64,000 bases of DNA from Microbispora catharanthi (GTDB lineage: Bacteria; Actinomycetota; Actinomycetes; Streptosporangiales; Streptosporangiaceae). The stretch spans positions 62,001 to 126,000 of the forward strand of contig NZ_VDMA02000009.1 in assembly GCF_006334915.2 (NCBI RefSeq), in the 5' to 3' direction. Of this stretch, positions 8,076 to 17,143 are shown in pieces. The notes below the pieces were generated by a model. That model saw only the letters and a program-made list of their open reading frames with translations, was not told where the DNA came from and made no database searches. Both the position numbers and the translations under genes were made by a program. Each line of letters opens with the position of its first letter. Position 1 is the first letter of the stretch.

Positions 8076-10052
8076 TCACGCCGATGTGTACGGTCCGGGA
8101 CGTGGGATCCGGCGGTACGCCTCCGGGTCGACCTCGCGGGTCGCGTTCCAGTAGTCGAGCAGTGGGAACGGCCAGCACTGCGACACGCGCCCCCTGCTGT
8201 TCTTGTACCAGCTGCTCACCTTGGCCGCGCCCCAGACCATCCGCTCGTTCTCGGCGTCGACGGCGTCGTTGTAGCTCAGGTAGGCGTCCTCGCGGCAGTC
8301 GAGCGCCGCGTCGCCGTCGCGCACCAGGCTCTCGACAACCTCGACGATGTATTCCACGGCGAGCTCTGTGAACAGCACGGTGCTGCCGTTGACTACGTGG
8401 TTGGTGTTGGGGCCGTAGACGAGGAACAGGTTGGGGAAGTGCGGAACGGTGATGCCGAGATACGCCCGCGCGTCGCCGTCCCAGAAGTCCTGGAGGTCCC
8501 GCTTCCCGGTGCCGGTGACCCGCATCGCCGACAGGAACTCCGAGGCCCTGAAGCCGGTGCTGTAGATGACGGCGTCGAGCTCGTGCAGGGTCCCGTCCTC
8601 GGTGCGGATCCCGTTCGCCGTGAACTCGCGGATCCGGTCCGTCACGAGGGCGACGTCGTCCCGCTTGAGGGCCCGCGCCCAGCTCCCGTTGTCCCGCAGC
8701 AACCGCTTCGCGCCCGGCGGGTACGCCGGGATCACGTGGTCGAGCAGGTCCGGGCGGTCGGCGAACTGCGCGGTGAGGTGGTCGGTCAGGGCCACTCGCA
8801 GGACCTCGTTCTGCTCGGAGACCGAGCCCTCCTTGGTCCAGCCGGGATCGACCTCGGCGAAGCGGCGACGGCCCTCGACCGAGGTCCAGAACTGGAAGAA
8901 CCGATACCACCGCGCGTAGTACGGCACCTGGCGGAAGAGCCAGATGAGCTCCTCCTCGATCTCGTCCGTGTATCGCGGGGTCGGCAGCGTCCACGGGGGG
9001 TTGCGCTGGAAGACGGTCAGGTGCTCCACCTGCTCGGCGATCGCCGGGACGACCTGGAAGCCCGACGCGCCGGTGCCGACGACGCCCACGCGCAGACCCG
9101 TCAGGTCGACGTCGTGACGCCAGCGCGCGGTGTGCCAGGTCTCGCCCCGGAACAGCTCCTGGCCCTCGAACCTCGGGATCAGCGGCTGGTTGAGCTGCCC
9201 CACGGCACTGACGACGGCGTCGAAGACCTCGACGGCCTCGGCCCCGTCGCCTGCGCGGTATCGCACCCGCCAGTTCGCGTCCGGCTCCTGGAAGTCGAGC
9301 GCGACGACATGCGTCGAGAGCCGTAGGTGCGGGGCCAGGCCGGCGTCCTCGGCGAACTTCACGAGGTAGGCCTGGATGGACTCGCGGCTCGAGAAGTAGC
9401 ACGGCCAGTCCGGCTTCTGCGCGAACGAGTAGCTGTAGGCGTAGTTGTGCGTGTCGAGCCGGCATCCCGGATAGGTGTTCTCGTACCAGGTTCCGCCGAT
9501 GTCCGGGTTCTTGTCGAAGACCACGACATCCACCCCGGCCTGCCTGAGCCGGTGGGCGGCGACGAGCCCGGACAGACCAGCGCCGATGACGGCGACGCGG
9601 AAATCGCGCTCGGGGTCGAGAGCCTTCAGCTCCCAGCCGGGGGCGCCGCTGTCGTGCGGGATGTCGAGTTCGTGCGCGAGCAGCGGAAGGTAGGACTCGT
9701 CCGCTTCGTGGGCGATGAAGTCGAGCAGCCGGGTCAGGCGGGCCGGCGCCGGCTCGGGCCCCGTCGTGAACCCCGAGTCGCGGAAGCGCCGCAGCCCGTC
9801 GAGGCAGAGCTCGCGCGCCCGCCGCTGCCGCTCCTCGTCGAGGCCGCCCTGGTGCAGGGCGCCCGCAGGCGGGATCACCGAGTCGGGGCGCAGGGCGGGG
9901 TCGATGAACGCGTCGTCGTCCAGGATCTGAGCAAGGGTGGTGAGGAGGGCGGGAAGGTCGGCGGTCGCGACGGCGCTTTCGAGTCTCTCGTCGCTCCACT
10001 CGGCGTGGTCGGGCGCCGGTGCGGTGACTCGGTCGGCGGCAACCTGGTCCAT
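8076..10052 (-). CDS. Baeyer-Villiger flavin monooxygenase (HAPMO-like)
   Basis: Flavoprotein monooxygenase of 658 residues that should insert oxygen next to a ketone, giving an ester. The FAD-binding GAGLSG is at residues 157-162, the type I Baeyer-Villiger fingerprint F-x-G-x3-H-x3-W is exact at residues 301-311 (FRGETWHTARW), and the NADPH-binding GTGASG is at 326-331. The roughly 145-residue N-terminal extension and total length match 4-hydroxyacetophenone monooxygenase better than cyclohexanone monooxygenases. The ATG has GAAGGA seven bases upstream. It is the last gene of the aromatic operon, 69 bases after the FAD hydroxylase, which fits an aryl-ketone substrate (inference). Confidence 0.88.
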   Translation of the reverse strand: MDQVAADRVTAPAPDHAEWSDERLESAVATADLPALLTTLAQILDDDAFIDPALRPDSVIPPAGALHQGGLDEERQRRARELCLDGLRRFRDSGFTTGPEPAPARLTRLLDFIAHEADESYLPLLAHELDIPHDSGAPGWELKALDPERDFRVAVIGAGLSGLVAAHRLRQAGVDVVVFDKNPDIGGTWYENTYPGCRLDTHNYAYSYSFAQKPDWPCYFSSRESIQAYLVKFAEDAGLAPHLRLSTHVVALDFQEPDANWRVRYRAGDGAEAVEVFDAVVSAVGQLNQPLIPRFEGQELFRGETWHTARWRHDVDLTGLRVGVVGTGASGFQVVPAIAEQVEHLTVFQRNPPWTLPTPRYTDEIEEELIWLFRQVPYYARWYRFFQFWTSVEGRRRFAEVDPGWTKEGSVSEQNEVLRVALTDHLTAQFADRPDLLDHVIPAYPPGAKRLLRDNGSWARALKRDDVALVTDRIREFTANGIRTEDGTLHELDAVIYSTGFRASEFLSAMRVTGTGKRDLQDFWDGDARAYLGITVPHFPNLFLVYGPNTNHVVNGSTVLFTELAVEYIVEVVESLVRDGDAALDCREDAYLSYNDAVDAENERMVWGAAKVSSWYKNSRGRVSQCWPFPLLDYWNATREVDPEAYRRIPRPGPYTSA

Positions 10053-10121
10053 GGTGCGTCCTTCGGTGGGTGGGAGGAAGTCAGGGGGCCGGGCCGACGC
10101 CCTTTTCGGAGAGCGGGACGG

Positions 10122-11717
10122 TCAGCTCGGGATCGGGGGCTGGAGGCGCTCCTGGTGCCGCCGCCAGGCGTCGGCGAGCCACGGGACGAATTCCACGAGG
10201 GCCGCGAACGCCTCGGACTCCCGGCCGGCGGGCGCCGCGGCCGCCACGTATCGATCGGGGCGGACGAGGAGGGTCACCGGCTCGGCGCGCAGCCCGGCGA
10301 AGGAGCCGGACAGGTCCGCGACGACGACCCGGCCGTCCGCGGCGCCGGGTGTCGCGTCGAGCGGGATGACCTCGATGCCGGCGCCCCCAGCGAACCGCAG
10401 TGCGTTCCACCCCGAGCCGAGCATCGTGTCCAGCGGTGCGGTATCGCCCCCGGGGAGACGCACCGCCGGCTGGGAGAGGGAACGGCCGACAAGGCCGGCG
10501 ACCGTCTTGGGCAGGCCGTCGGGGACCGGGGCGATGCAGCCACGGGTGTGGTGCGGCTGCTTGAGGAACTTCATCGCCGTGATCCAGCTCTTCAGCGACG
10601 GCACCAGGCCGGTGCCGCGCAGCAGCAGGTCGCGTGCCAGGGTGACCCTGGAATCGGTGCTCATGACGATCTGCCCGATCCGCCGCGACAGCTTGACCAT
10701 CTGCTCGGCGTGGGGGCGCCGCTCGGTCTCATACGTCGCCACCAGCGCGTCCGTCCCGGTGCCGTGGACGGCGGCGGCGATCTTCCAGGCGAGGTTGGCG
10801 GCGTCGCGGATGCCGGCGTTCATCCCCTGTCCCGCGAACGGAGGCATCATGTGCGCGGCGTCGCCGGCGAGCAGGACCCGGCCCTGGCGATAACGCAGCG
10901 CGACGCGCTGATGCGCCACGTAGACCCTCGCTCGCCGGATGTCCTCGGGGGCGACGCGGCGGCGCAGGTAAGGCTCGATGAGCGTCGCCACCATGTCCGG
11001 GGTGGTCACCTGCTCGGCGGTCTCACCGGGCAGGAGCATGAACTCGAACCGGCAGCGTCCCTTGACGCCCGGGACGACCACGGCGGGCCGGGTGCCGTTG
11101 CAGTGGAACTCGGCGAACCTCTCGTGCTCGCCGGTGCCCAGCAGGTCGACGACGATCCACTCCTCGACCTGCGTGGAGCCCTCCATCGGAATGCCCAGCC
11201 GGCACCTGACGGGACTGCGTCCGCCGTCGCAGGCGATGACCCACTTGGCGTGCACGACCGTCCTGCCCCGCGGGCCCAGGACCGTCGTCTCCACGTGGTC
11301 GCCGGTGTCCCGGACGGAGAAGGCCTCCGTCTCGAAGCGGAGCTCGACGCGGTCGCGGCCGCGGACGGCGTCGAGCAGCAGCTCCTCCAGCACCGGCTGG
11401 TCGAACTGGGACTTCCCCGGCTGCCCGAGCCGGGAGCTCGCCGGGCGGACCTCGGCCAGCAGTTGCCCGTGCCGGCCGAAATAACGCGCCCCGGTGTCCG
11501 TCAGCATCTCCGGCACGAGACGGTCCAGGATGCCGATCTGCTGCATCACCCGCAGCGTCTCGTCCGCCACGCTGATCGCCCGCGGCTCGTCGCTGGTGCC
11601 CGGATTCTTCTCCACGACCACGACGCGCACGCCGTGGTCGGCGAGGAGGCCGGCGGCGGTCAGCCCGGTGGGCCCGGCCCCGATGATCAGGACATCCGTG
11701 TCCATGACAGAGTGCAT
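10122..11717 (-). CDS. FAD-dependent aromatic hydroxylase (PheA/TfdB/MhpA family)
   Basis: Class A flavoprotein hydroxylase of 531 residues that adds a hydroxyl to a phenolic ring. It shows GAGPTG at the N-terminal Rossmann fold, the DG motif in VIACDGGRSPVR and the GD motif LLAGDAAHMMPPFAGQG with the following GMNAGIRDAANLAWK. A thioredoxin-like C-terminal domain typical of the group follows. Start ATG at 11717 with GGGAG eleven bases ahead; ATG at 11705 is possible. It is one of two such hydroxylases in the operon and differs from the MhpA-like one in the GD motif, suggesting a second hydroxylation step or a different ring substrate. Confidence 0.87.
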   Translation of the reverse strand: MHSVMDTDVLIIGAGPTGLTAAGLLADHGVRVVVVEKNPGTSDEPRAISVADETLRVMQQIGILDRLVPEMLTDTGARYFGRHGQLLAEVRPASSRLGQPGKSQFDQPVLEELLLDAVRGRDRVELRFETEAFSVRDTGDHVETTVLGPRGRTVVHAKWVIACDGGRSPVRCRLGIPMEGSTQVEEWIVVDLLGTGEHERFAEFHCNGTRPAVVVPGVKGRCRFEFMLLPGETAEQVTTPDMVATLIEPYLRRRVAPEDIRRARVYVAHQRVALRYRQGRVLLAGDAAHMMPPFAGQGMNAGIRDAANLAWKIAAAVHGTGTDALVATYETERRPHAEQMVKLSRRIGQIVMSTDSRVTLARDLLLRGTGLVPSLKSWITAMKFLKQPHHTRGCIAPVPDGLPKTVAGLVGRSLSQPAVRLPGGDTAPLDTMLGSGWNALRFAGGAGIEVIPLDATPGAADGRVVVADLSGSFAGLRAEPVTLLVRPDRYVAAAAPAGRESEAFAALVEFVPWLADAWRRHQERLQPPIPS

Positions 11718-11759
11718 CGACTGTCTAACTCCCGACGCTGGATACCGGGTGGACTCGCC

Positions 11760-12611
11760 TCAGCGCTCGCGCCGGACGGTGTTGCGCAGGATGCCGAGAC
11801 CGGTGATCTCCACCTCGACGACGTCGCCCTCGGAGAGCAGACCCTGCGGGTCCATGAACATGCCCACCCCGCCCGGTGTGCCGGTGACGATCACGTCGCC
11901 GGGAGCCAGCCGGGTGAACCCCGTGACGTGCGCGATCAGCTCGGGGATGCCGAAGTACAGGTCCCCGACGGAGGCCTTCTGCCGTACGTCGCCGTTGACC
12001 CTCGTCTCGAGCACGAGCTCGCCGACGTTCCCGAGGTCCGCGGCGGACACGAGATAGGGCCCGAACGCGCCCGTCCCGGGAAAGTTCTTGCCCGGGATCC
12101 ACTGGCTCGTGGCGCGTTGCCAGTCACGGGCGGTGAAGTCGTTGTAGGCGGCGTATCCGGCGACGTGGTCCCAGGCGTCGGCCTCATCGACGTGGAAGGC
12201 CTCCTTGCCGATCACCAGCGCCAGCTCGCCCTCGTAGTCGAACTGGGTCGTCGACGCGGGCATGCGCGCGGGCCGCAGGTGGCCGATCTGGGTGTCCGCG
12301 AAGCGGGTGAAGACCGTCGGGGCCTTCTGCTCGGTGCGGCCCGTCTCCTGCTGGTGGCTGCGGTAGTTGACACCGATACAGATGATCTTGGACGGGTTGG
12401 TGATCGCCGGCAGGAACTCGATCTCGGCCTCCGGCCGGGCCGGGGCGTTCAGGTAGCGGTCCCCGACCTGGCCGAAGACGCCCGACCCCACCGCGTCGCG
12501 CAGGTCGGTCGCGAGGCCGAGCCCGGAGGGGCCGAGATCGTAGGCGGCCCCTTCCACGATCACTCCCCAGGTGGGCGATCCGTCAGGGGCGGCGAAGCTG
12601 GCGTGGTACAC
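11760..12611 (-). CDS. Fumarylacetoacetate hydrolase family protein
   Basis: FAH-fold enzyme of 283 residues, probably cleaving or hydrating a ring-fission product such as an acylpyruvate. Metal-site motifs are FDYEGELALVIGK and the earlier CIGVNYRSHQQE; GKNFPGTGAFGPYLV and IVTGTPGGVG are also typical of the family. The GTG start has AAGGA seven bases upstream. It lies between the two hydroxylase genes. MhpD already supplies the hydratase step, so this may act on a different intermediate, for example a gentisate-type acylpyruvate. That role is inference. Confidence 0.87.
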   Translation of the reverse strand: MYHASFAAPDGSPTWGVIVEGAAYDLGPSGLGLATDLRDAVGSGVFGQVGDRYLNAPARPEAEIEFLPAITNPSKIICIGVNYRSHQQETGRTEQKAPTVFTRFADTQIGHLRPARMPASTTQFDYEGELALVIGKEAFHVDEADAWDHVAGYAAYNDFTARDWQRATSQWIPGKNFPGTGAFGPYLVSAADLGNVGELVLETRVNGDVRQKASVGDLYFGIPELIAHVTGFTRLAPGDVIVTGTPGGVGMFMDPQGLLSEGDVVEVEITGLGILRNTVRRER

Positions 12612-12666
12612 AGGTGTTCCTTCGATGGGGCGATGGTGATGTGAGCGGAGATCCGCAGGGTGCGCG

Positions 12667-14304
12667 TCAGGCCAGGTAAGAGATGGCGTCGAGCAGCTTC
12701 TCTGTGGTCCGGTCCGCCTCGACGGCCAGGCACTCGGCCGCGATCACACGGTCGGGGCGGAGGAAGAGGACCGAGTACGGCTTGTCGTCGAACCACTTCT
12801 TGACCCGGCCCAGGGCGTCGCCGATGACCGTGACGCCGTCGGAGGCGTTGGCGGCGGTCCACTCGCGTTGCACTTCGGGGACCGCCTGGACGAAGGCCGC
12901 ACCGAGACGTTCGAGCGCCTCGACGGACTTCTCGGACAGGAGCCGGCGTGGGTCGTTGTTCCAGGCCAGAACGGCCCACCGCAGGCCGATGACGTCGTCG
13001 AGCAGTTTCACGGCTCCGTCGGGTGCGGACACCTTCGGCTGGATGAACAGCCTGCCCGCCGAACGGTTCACGCCGTGCGCCGGGAGGATCGACTTCGATC
13101 TGTGGATCTCGGTCGTCACCACGGCGCCGCGGGTGTAGCTCGGCATCGGCTTGAAGCGCATCGAGGCGACGTAGCGCTTGACGGGCGGGAGATACTCGAC
13201 CGCGGTCCCGACGACGGTGCGGGCCACCTCGCGCAGCCGGCCGCGGGAGGCGAAGGCCTTGCCCATGCCGACCGAGAGCTCGACCATGCCGCGCACGTGG
13301 TCACGACGCTCGACCTCGTAGGTGTCGAGCAGCGCGGCCGACGAGGTGCCGTTCAGCACCGCGGCGAGCTTCCACCCGAGGTTCACGGCGTCCCGGATGC
13401 AGGAGTTCCAGCCCTGGCCGGCGTTCACCGGCATGACGTGCGCCGCGTCGCCCGCGATGAAGACGCGGCCACGACGGAAGGCCGAGGCGATCCGCGCGTT
13501 GTGGGTGTAGACCCGCCGGCGGATGATGTTGAGCCGTTCGGGACTGCGCACGTGGTCGGTGAGCAGGCCGCGCACGAAGGCGTCCGACTCGGCCAGCTCG
13601 TTGTCCTCGTCGTCGCCGAGCATGAACTCCCAGCGGCGGATGCCGTGCGGCAGCCCGAAGGTCGCCCAGCTCCGTACGGGGTCGGCTCCGAAGATCGCGT
13701 TCGGCGTGCCGAGCGGGTCGTCGGCGACGTCGACGACGAGGCAGCGGTCGGGCAGCGTGACGCCCTCGAAGTTGGCGCCCAGCCACTCCCGGGTGAACGA
13801 GCGGCCGCCCTCGGCCCCGACCATGTATTCGGCGGTGACCCGGGTCACCTGGCCGGAGCCGACGTCCTGGATCGTGCAGGCGACCTGCTCGGAGGTCTGC
13901 TCGATCTTGAGGAGCTCGTGCCCGAGCCGCACCTCGACGTGCGGGAAGCGGTCGAGACCGGCGAGCAGCACCCGGTCGACGAGAGGCTGGATGAAGCCGT
14001 TGCGGCGCGACCAGCCGAACTCGTCGGTCTGGGGAGCCATCTCGGCGATGACCCGGCCCTGGGAGTTGACCGCCCGCACCATGTGGTGCGGGACCGTGTG
14101 CGGCAGGACCTTGTCGACGAGGTCGACGGCCTGCATCGAGCGCAGGGCCTCGTCGTCGATGCCGATCGCCCGCGGATAGTCGATGAGCTCGTGGAGCCGC
14201 TCGATGATCAGCGTTCGCACGCCGTAACGCCCGAGCAGGTTGGACAGCATCAGGCCCGTCGGGCCGGCCCCGACGATGACGACCTGGTAATCAGCGGCAC
14301 TCAT
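12667..14304 (-). CDS. mhpA: 3-(3-hydroxyphenyl)propionate hydroxylase-like FAD monooxygenase
   Basis: Class A flavin hydroxylase of 545 residues resembling MhpA, which ortho-hydroxylates 3-hydroxyphenyl-propionate-type substrates to the catechol used by MhpB. Motifs: GAGPTGLMLSNLLGRYG at the start, VGAEGGRSFTR (DG-type motif), and the GD motif FIAGDAAHVMPVNAGQG then WNSCIRDAVNLGWKL, close to the MhpA pattern (HIMPVWQGQG). A C-terminal thioredoxin-like domain carries LFLRPDRVIAAE. The ATG at 14304 overlaps the aldolase stop by four bases (ATGA); the frame is open upstream but that part belongs to the aldolase region. The natural side chain of the substrate is unknown. Confidence 0.85.
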   Translation of the reverse strand: MSAADYQVVIVGAGPTGLMLSNLLGRYGVRTLIIERLHELIDYPRAIGIDDEALRSMQAVDLVDKVLPHTVPHHMVRAVNSQGRVIAEMAPQTDEFGWSRRNGFIQPLVDRVLLAGLDRFPHVEVRLGHELLKIEQTSEQVACTIQDVGSGQVTRVTAEYMVGAEGGRSFTREWLGANFEGVTLPDRCLVVDVADDPLGTPNAIFGADPVRSWATFGLPHGIRRWEFMLGDDEDNELAESDAFVRGLLTDHVRSPERLNIIRRRVYTHNARIASAFRRGRVFIAGDAAHVMPVNAGQGWNSCIRDAVNLGWKLAAVLNGTSSAALLDTYEVERRDHVRGMVELSVGMGKAFASRGRLREVARTVVGTAVEYLPPVKRYVASMRFKPMPSYTRGAVVTTEIHRSKSILPAHGVNRSAGRLFIQPKVSAPDGAVKLLDDVIGLRWAVLAWNNDPRRLLSEKSVEALERLGAAFVQAVPEVQREWTAANASDGVTVIGDALGRVKKWFDDKPYSVLFLRPDRVIAAECLAVEADRTTEKLLDAISYLA

Positions 14305-15026
14305 GCTCGATAACTCCCGATCAGAAGCTGGGTTGCCCGGGCCACGAGGCCCACGTCGCTGCCGAGCCCGACGAAGTCGGCCTGCCCGGAGCCGGTCATA
14401 CGGCGGGCGTACTCGCCCGACACGGAGAAGACGCCCACCTCGACGCCGGCCTCGCGGGCGGCGGCGACGACCAGGTCGATGGCGTCCTTGACCGGGCCGT
14501 CCTCCCAGTCCAGGCGCGGCGGGTGGCCCATGGTCAGGGCCAGGTCGGCGGGGCCGATGTAGACGCCGTCGAGGCCGGCGACGGTGAGGATCTCGCGTCG
14601 CCGCTCGACCCCGAGGGCCGACTCGATCTGGACGTACGCGCGCACGCTCGCGTTGGCCGAGGCGCACATGTCCGGCCCCTGGTAGAGCCCGGGGCGCTGC
14701 GGACCGAGGCTCCGGGCTCCGACCGGTGCGAACTTCGTCGCGGCCACCACGGCGCGGGCCTGCTCGGCGCTCTCGACGCAGGGGGCGATGATCCCTCCCG
14801 CGCCCGCGTCGAGGACGGCGCCGATGACGCCCGCGTCGATGCCGGGCACCCGCACCAGCGTGCGGCTCAGGGAGCCGGGCACCGAGCGGATGATCCGGGT
14901 CGCCGAGCCGAGGTCGTGCTCACCGTGCTGCATGTCCACGACGACGCCGGTGAACCCGTTGGCCACCGCGTGCTCGGCGATCAGCTGCGATGCGACGCTC
15001 AGGTGCAGGAACGCGGGCGCGCTCAC
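14301..15026 (-). CDS. HpcH/HpaI family class II aldolase
   Basis: Cytoplasmic pyruvate-releasing aldolase of 241 residues. Family marks are VVVDMQHGEHD (catalytic His region), VRVP with the pyruvate-binding Arg, the metal-ligand Glu in YVQIESALG and the Asp in GLDGVYIGPADLALTMG. It should split a 4-hydroxy-2-oxo acid into pyruvate and an aldehyde, the last step after MhpB-C-D. This is the type found in homoprotocatechuate pathways and replaces the MhpE/DmpG aldolase of the E. coli operon; no acylating aldehyde dehydrogenase is next to it. GTG start overlaps the SnoaL-like stop (GTGA), and its stop overlaps the mhpA start. Confidence 0.87.
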   Translation of the reverse strand: MSAPAFLHLSVASQLIAEHAVANGFTGVVVDMQHGEHDLGSATRIIRSVPGSLSRTLVRVPGIDAGVIGAVLDAGAGGIIAPCVESAEQARAVVAATKFAPVGARSLGPQRPGLYQGPDMCASANASVRAYVQIESALGVERRREILTVAGLDGVYIGPADLALTMGHPPRLDWEDGPVKDAIDLVVAAAREAGVEVGVFSVSGEYARRMTGSGQADFVGLGSDVGLVARATQLLIGSYRA

Positions 15027-15487
15027 CTGCCCTCGTCCTCCGTGCCGGCGACCTCCGGGCTCGCGACCACGGGCCTCGGCGCGTCGGCGTTGGTGAACAC
15101 CGGCACGACACGTCGCTCGGCGAGCAGCCACTCGTCGCCGGCCTTCTCGAAGGTGTCGTGATACTCGCCCACGCTCGCGGGGGTCGCCGGACTGGCGTGG
15201 GTGTCGCGGAACGCCACATAGTAGGAGGTGGAGCACAGCCGCCCCTCGCTCCGGAACACGCGGACGTTGCTCAGCACGTGGCGGACCTTGCTGGGGTCGC
15301 TCAGGCGCCGGACGCCCCACTGCCTGATGGCGTCGCGTCCGACCATGGTGCCCATCGGCCCCTCGGAGCGGCACTTCTCGCTGTACAGCTCCCAGAGGGT
15401 GTCGGTCAGGCCGTGGTCGTTGCGGTAGGCGTGCTCGGCGAGCAGCGCCATCACGGCCAGGCGGTCCTCGGTGCTCACTCTGGTCAT
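15023..15487 (-). CDS. SnoaL-like / NTF2-fold protein
   Basis: A 154-residue alpha+beta-barrel protein of the SnoaL/NTF2 superfamily: an N-terminal helix pair (RLAVMALLAEHAYRNDHG), a central segment VGRDAIRQWGVRRLSD and the strands HVLSNVRVF, STSYYVAFRD and WLLAERRVVPVF. Members bind or isomerise small hydrophobic substrates, and some are ring-hydroxylating dioxygenase beta subunits. No partner alpha subunit is present, so it is more likely an isomerase, cyclase or hydrolase acting on an operon intermediate. It sits inside the meta-cleavage operon, four bases after mhpD and overlapping the aldolase gene. Confidence 0.78.
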   Translation of the reverse strand: MTRVSTEDRLAVMALLAEHAYRNDHGLTDTLWELYSEKCRSEGPMGTMVGRDAIRQWGVRRLSDPSKVRHVLSNVRVFRSEGRLCSTSYYVAFRDTHASPATPASVGEYHDTFEKAGDEWLLAERRVVPVFTNADAPRPVVASPEVAGTEDEGR

Positions 15488-15491
15488 CGGT

Positions 15492-16268
15492 TCACTCCTT
15501 GGCGAAGCGTGCGGTCACCGACCCCACGCCGGTGATGTCGGCCCGGTAGAGCGGCCCGAAATCGAAGTCCATGATCAGACCGATCGAGCCGGGCAGGAGA
15601 AGCTCGCCGGCCTGCAACGGGACGTCCTGCTCGCACGCGGTGCGGGCCAGCCAGGCGATGGCGTTGATCGGGTTACCCATGACGTTGCTGCCGATGCCAG
15701 AGGTGATCTCCACCCCGTCCCGGGTGAGGGACAGGCGGACGTCCCGGAGGTCCACCCTCCCGTAGGGCTGCCTGTCGCCCAGGATGATCCCGGCGCAGGC
15801 GGCGTTGTCGGCGATCGTGTCGACGATCTTCATGCCGTAGTTCTCGTAGTGGCAGTCGACCAGCTCGAACGCCGGCGCGATGAAGTCGATCGCGTCCTCG
15901 ATCGTGGGGATGTCCCAGGCGTGCAGGTCCTTCTTGAGGGCGAAGGCGACCTCGGCCTCGATCTTCGGCTTGACGTAGTCCTTCGGGTCGAACACGGCTC
16001 CGTCGTGGAAGACCATGTCGTCCATGATCGTTCCGTAGTCGGGCTCGTTCACGCCCGCCTTGGCCTGGACCAGGGGGTTGGTGAGGCCGACCTTGCGCCC
16101 GGCGCGGGTCCGTCCCGAAGCGATCTTGCGCTGGACGATCCTGCGCTGGATCTCGTACGCCGAGTCGACGTCGTCGTCGGCGATGAACTCGCGGACGAAC
16201 GGCATGCGGGTCCGGTGGACGTTCGCCTCCCAGAGGAGGTCGGTCACCGTGTCGAGGACCCCGCTCAT
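15492..16268 (-). CDS. mhpD: 2-keto-4-pentenoate hydratase
   Basis: Hydratase of the MhpD/DmpE family, 258 residues, adding water to a 2-hydroxy-2,4-dienoate to make the 4-hydroxy-2-oxo acid for the aldolase. Diagnostic segments are GRKVGLTNPLVQAKAGVNEP, the acidic metal-site motif KIEAEVAFALKKDL, APAFELVDCHYENY, GSNVMGNPINAIAWLA and the C-terminal LLPGSIG then FGPLYRADITGVGSV. ATG overlaps the mhpC stop (ATGA). Confidence 0.92.
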   Translation of the reverse strand: MSGVLDTVTDLLWEANVHRTRMPFVREFIADDDVDSAYEIQRRIVQRKIASGRTRAGRKVGLTNPLVQAKAGVNEPDYGTIMDDMVFHDGAVFDPKDYVKPKIEAEVAFALKKDLHAWDIPTIEDAIDFIAPAFELVDCHYENYGMKIVDTIADNAACAGIILGDRQPYGRVDLRDVRLSLTRDGVEITSGIGSNVMGNPINAIAWLARTACEQDVPLQAGELLLPGSIGLIMDFDFGPLYRADITGVGSVTARFAKE

Positions 16269-17143
16269 GACGCCTGCTCCCGCAGGAACCGAAGGACCGC
16301 CGCGTTGAACTGCTCGGGTTCCTCCCACTGCGGCCAGTGGGCGGCGCCCTCGACGAGCACGAACCGGCCGTGCGGCATCTTCTCGGCCAGAGCGCGCCCT
16401 ACGCCGGGGTCGCCCGACGGCTCGTGGTCGGTCCAGACCAGCAACGCCGGCAGCGGCTGGTTCTCGTAGTCGGCGTCCGTGACGCTGTTGCGCCGCCTGA
16501 TCTCGGGATCCTGCAGGGCGAGGATCGCGTTCATCGAGTCGACGAACCCGGGCTGGGCGTAGATGGCCTGGCGCACCGCGACGAGTTCGTCGCTGATCGC
16601 CTCGGCGTCGTGGATGACGACGTTGAGGCGTGCCTTGACGTTCTCCCAGGAGGGGTCCTCGACCGAACGGCGCGACATGCTCTGGGCGCGGGCCATCCGG
16701 TCGGCCGGGATCATGCGCCCGCCGGGCGCGCTCAGGATCAGCGAGGCGAAGCGCTCGGGGTGCCGCCGCGCCACCTTGAGGGCGATCCAGCCGCCGAGGG
16801 ACTCCCCGCACAGGTGGGGCCTGTCCAGGTCGTAGTGGTCCATGAGCGCGAGCAGGTGCTCGATGTAGTCGGCGATCTCGAGCGTGCCCTTCACCAGGGT
16901 CGAGTAGCCGTGGCCCGGGTAGTCGTACGCGATGATCTGGTAGTGCTCGCCGAGCGCGCGCAGGTTGTGCGTGTACGCCTCGATGTGCCCGCTCGTGCCG
17001 GCGAGCATGAGGATGGTCTGGTCGCCCCGCCCCATGCGAAGCACGCGGGTGCGGATCCCCCCGATCTCCGGGAACTCCAGGACGTGGGGCAGATCGGCGA
17101 TCTGCGACCACAGGGTGCGATGGTGAACGCCGCGGATCGTCAT
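16265..17143 (-). CDS. mhpC: Meta-cleavage product alpha/beta hydrolase
   Basis: Carbon-carbon bond hydrolase of the MhpC/BphD type, 292 residues, cutting the ring-fission product made by MhpB. It has the oxyanion region LMLAGTSGHIEAYTHNL, the nucleophile elbow CGESLGGW with Ser, the acidic residue in LVWTDHEPSGDPGVG and the terminal catalytic His in VEGAAHWPQWEEP. Start ATG at 17143 overlaps the mhpB stop (ATGA); a longer in-frame opening to 17320 is antisense-like. Confidence 0.9.
   Translation of the reverse strand: MTIRGVHHRTLWSQIADLPHVLEFPEIGGIRTRVLRMGRGDQTILMLAGTSGHIEAYTHNLRALGEHYQIIAYDYPGHGYSTLVKGTLEIADYIEHLLALMDHYDLDRPHLCGESLGGWIALKVARRHPERFASLILSAPGGRMIPADRMARAQSMSRRSVEDPSWENVKARLNVVIHDAEAISDELVAVRQAIYAQPGFVDSMNAILALQDPEIRRRNSVTDADYENQPLPALLVWTDHEPSGDPGVGRALAEKMPHGRFVLVEGAAHWPQWEEPEQFNAAVLRFLREQAS

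Noticed and set aside
9327-12644. Long open frame of 1105 codons on the plus strand
   Set aside because: It lies antisense to four convincing catabolic genes, has low-complexity Arg/Gly/Asp-rich sequence and no domain. Such shadows are expected at this GC content.
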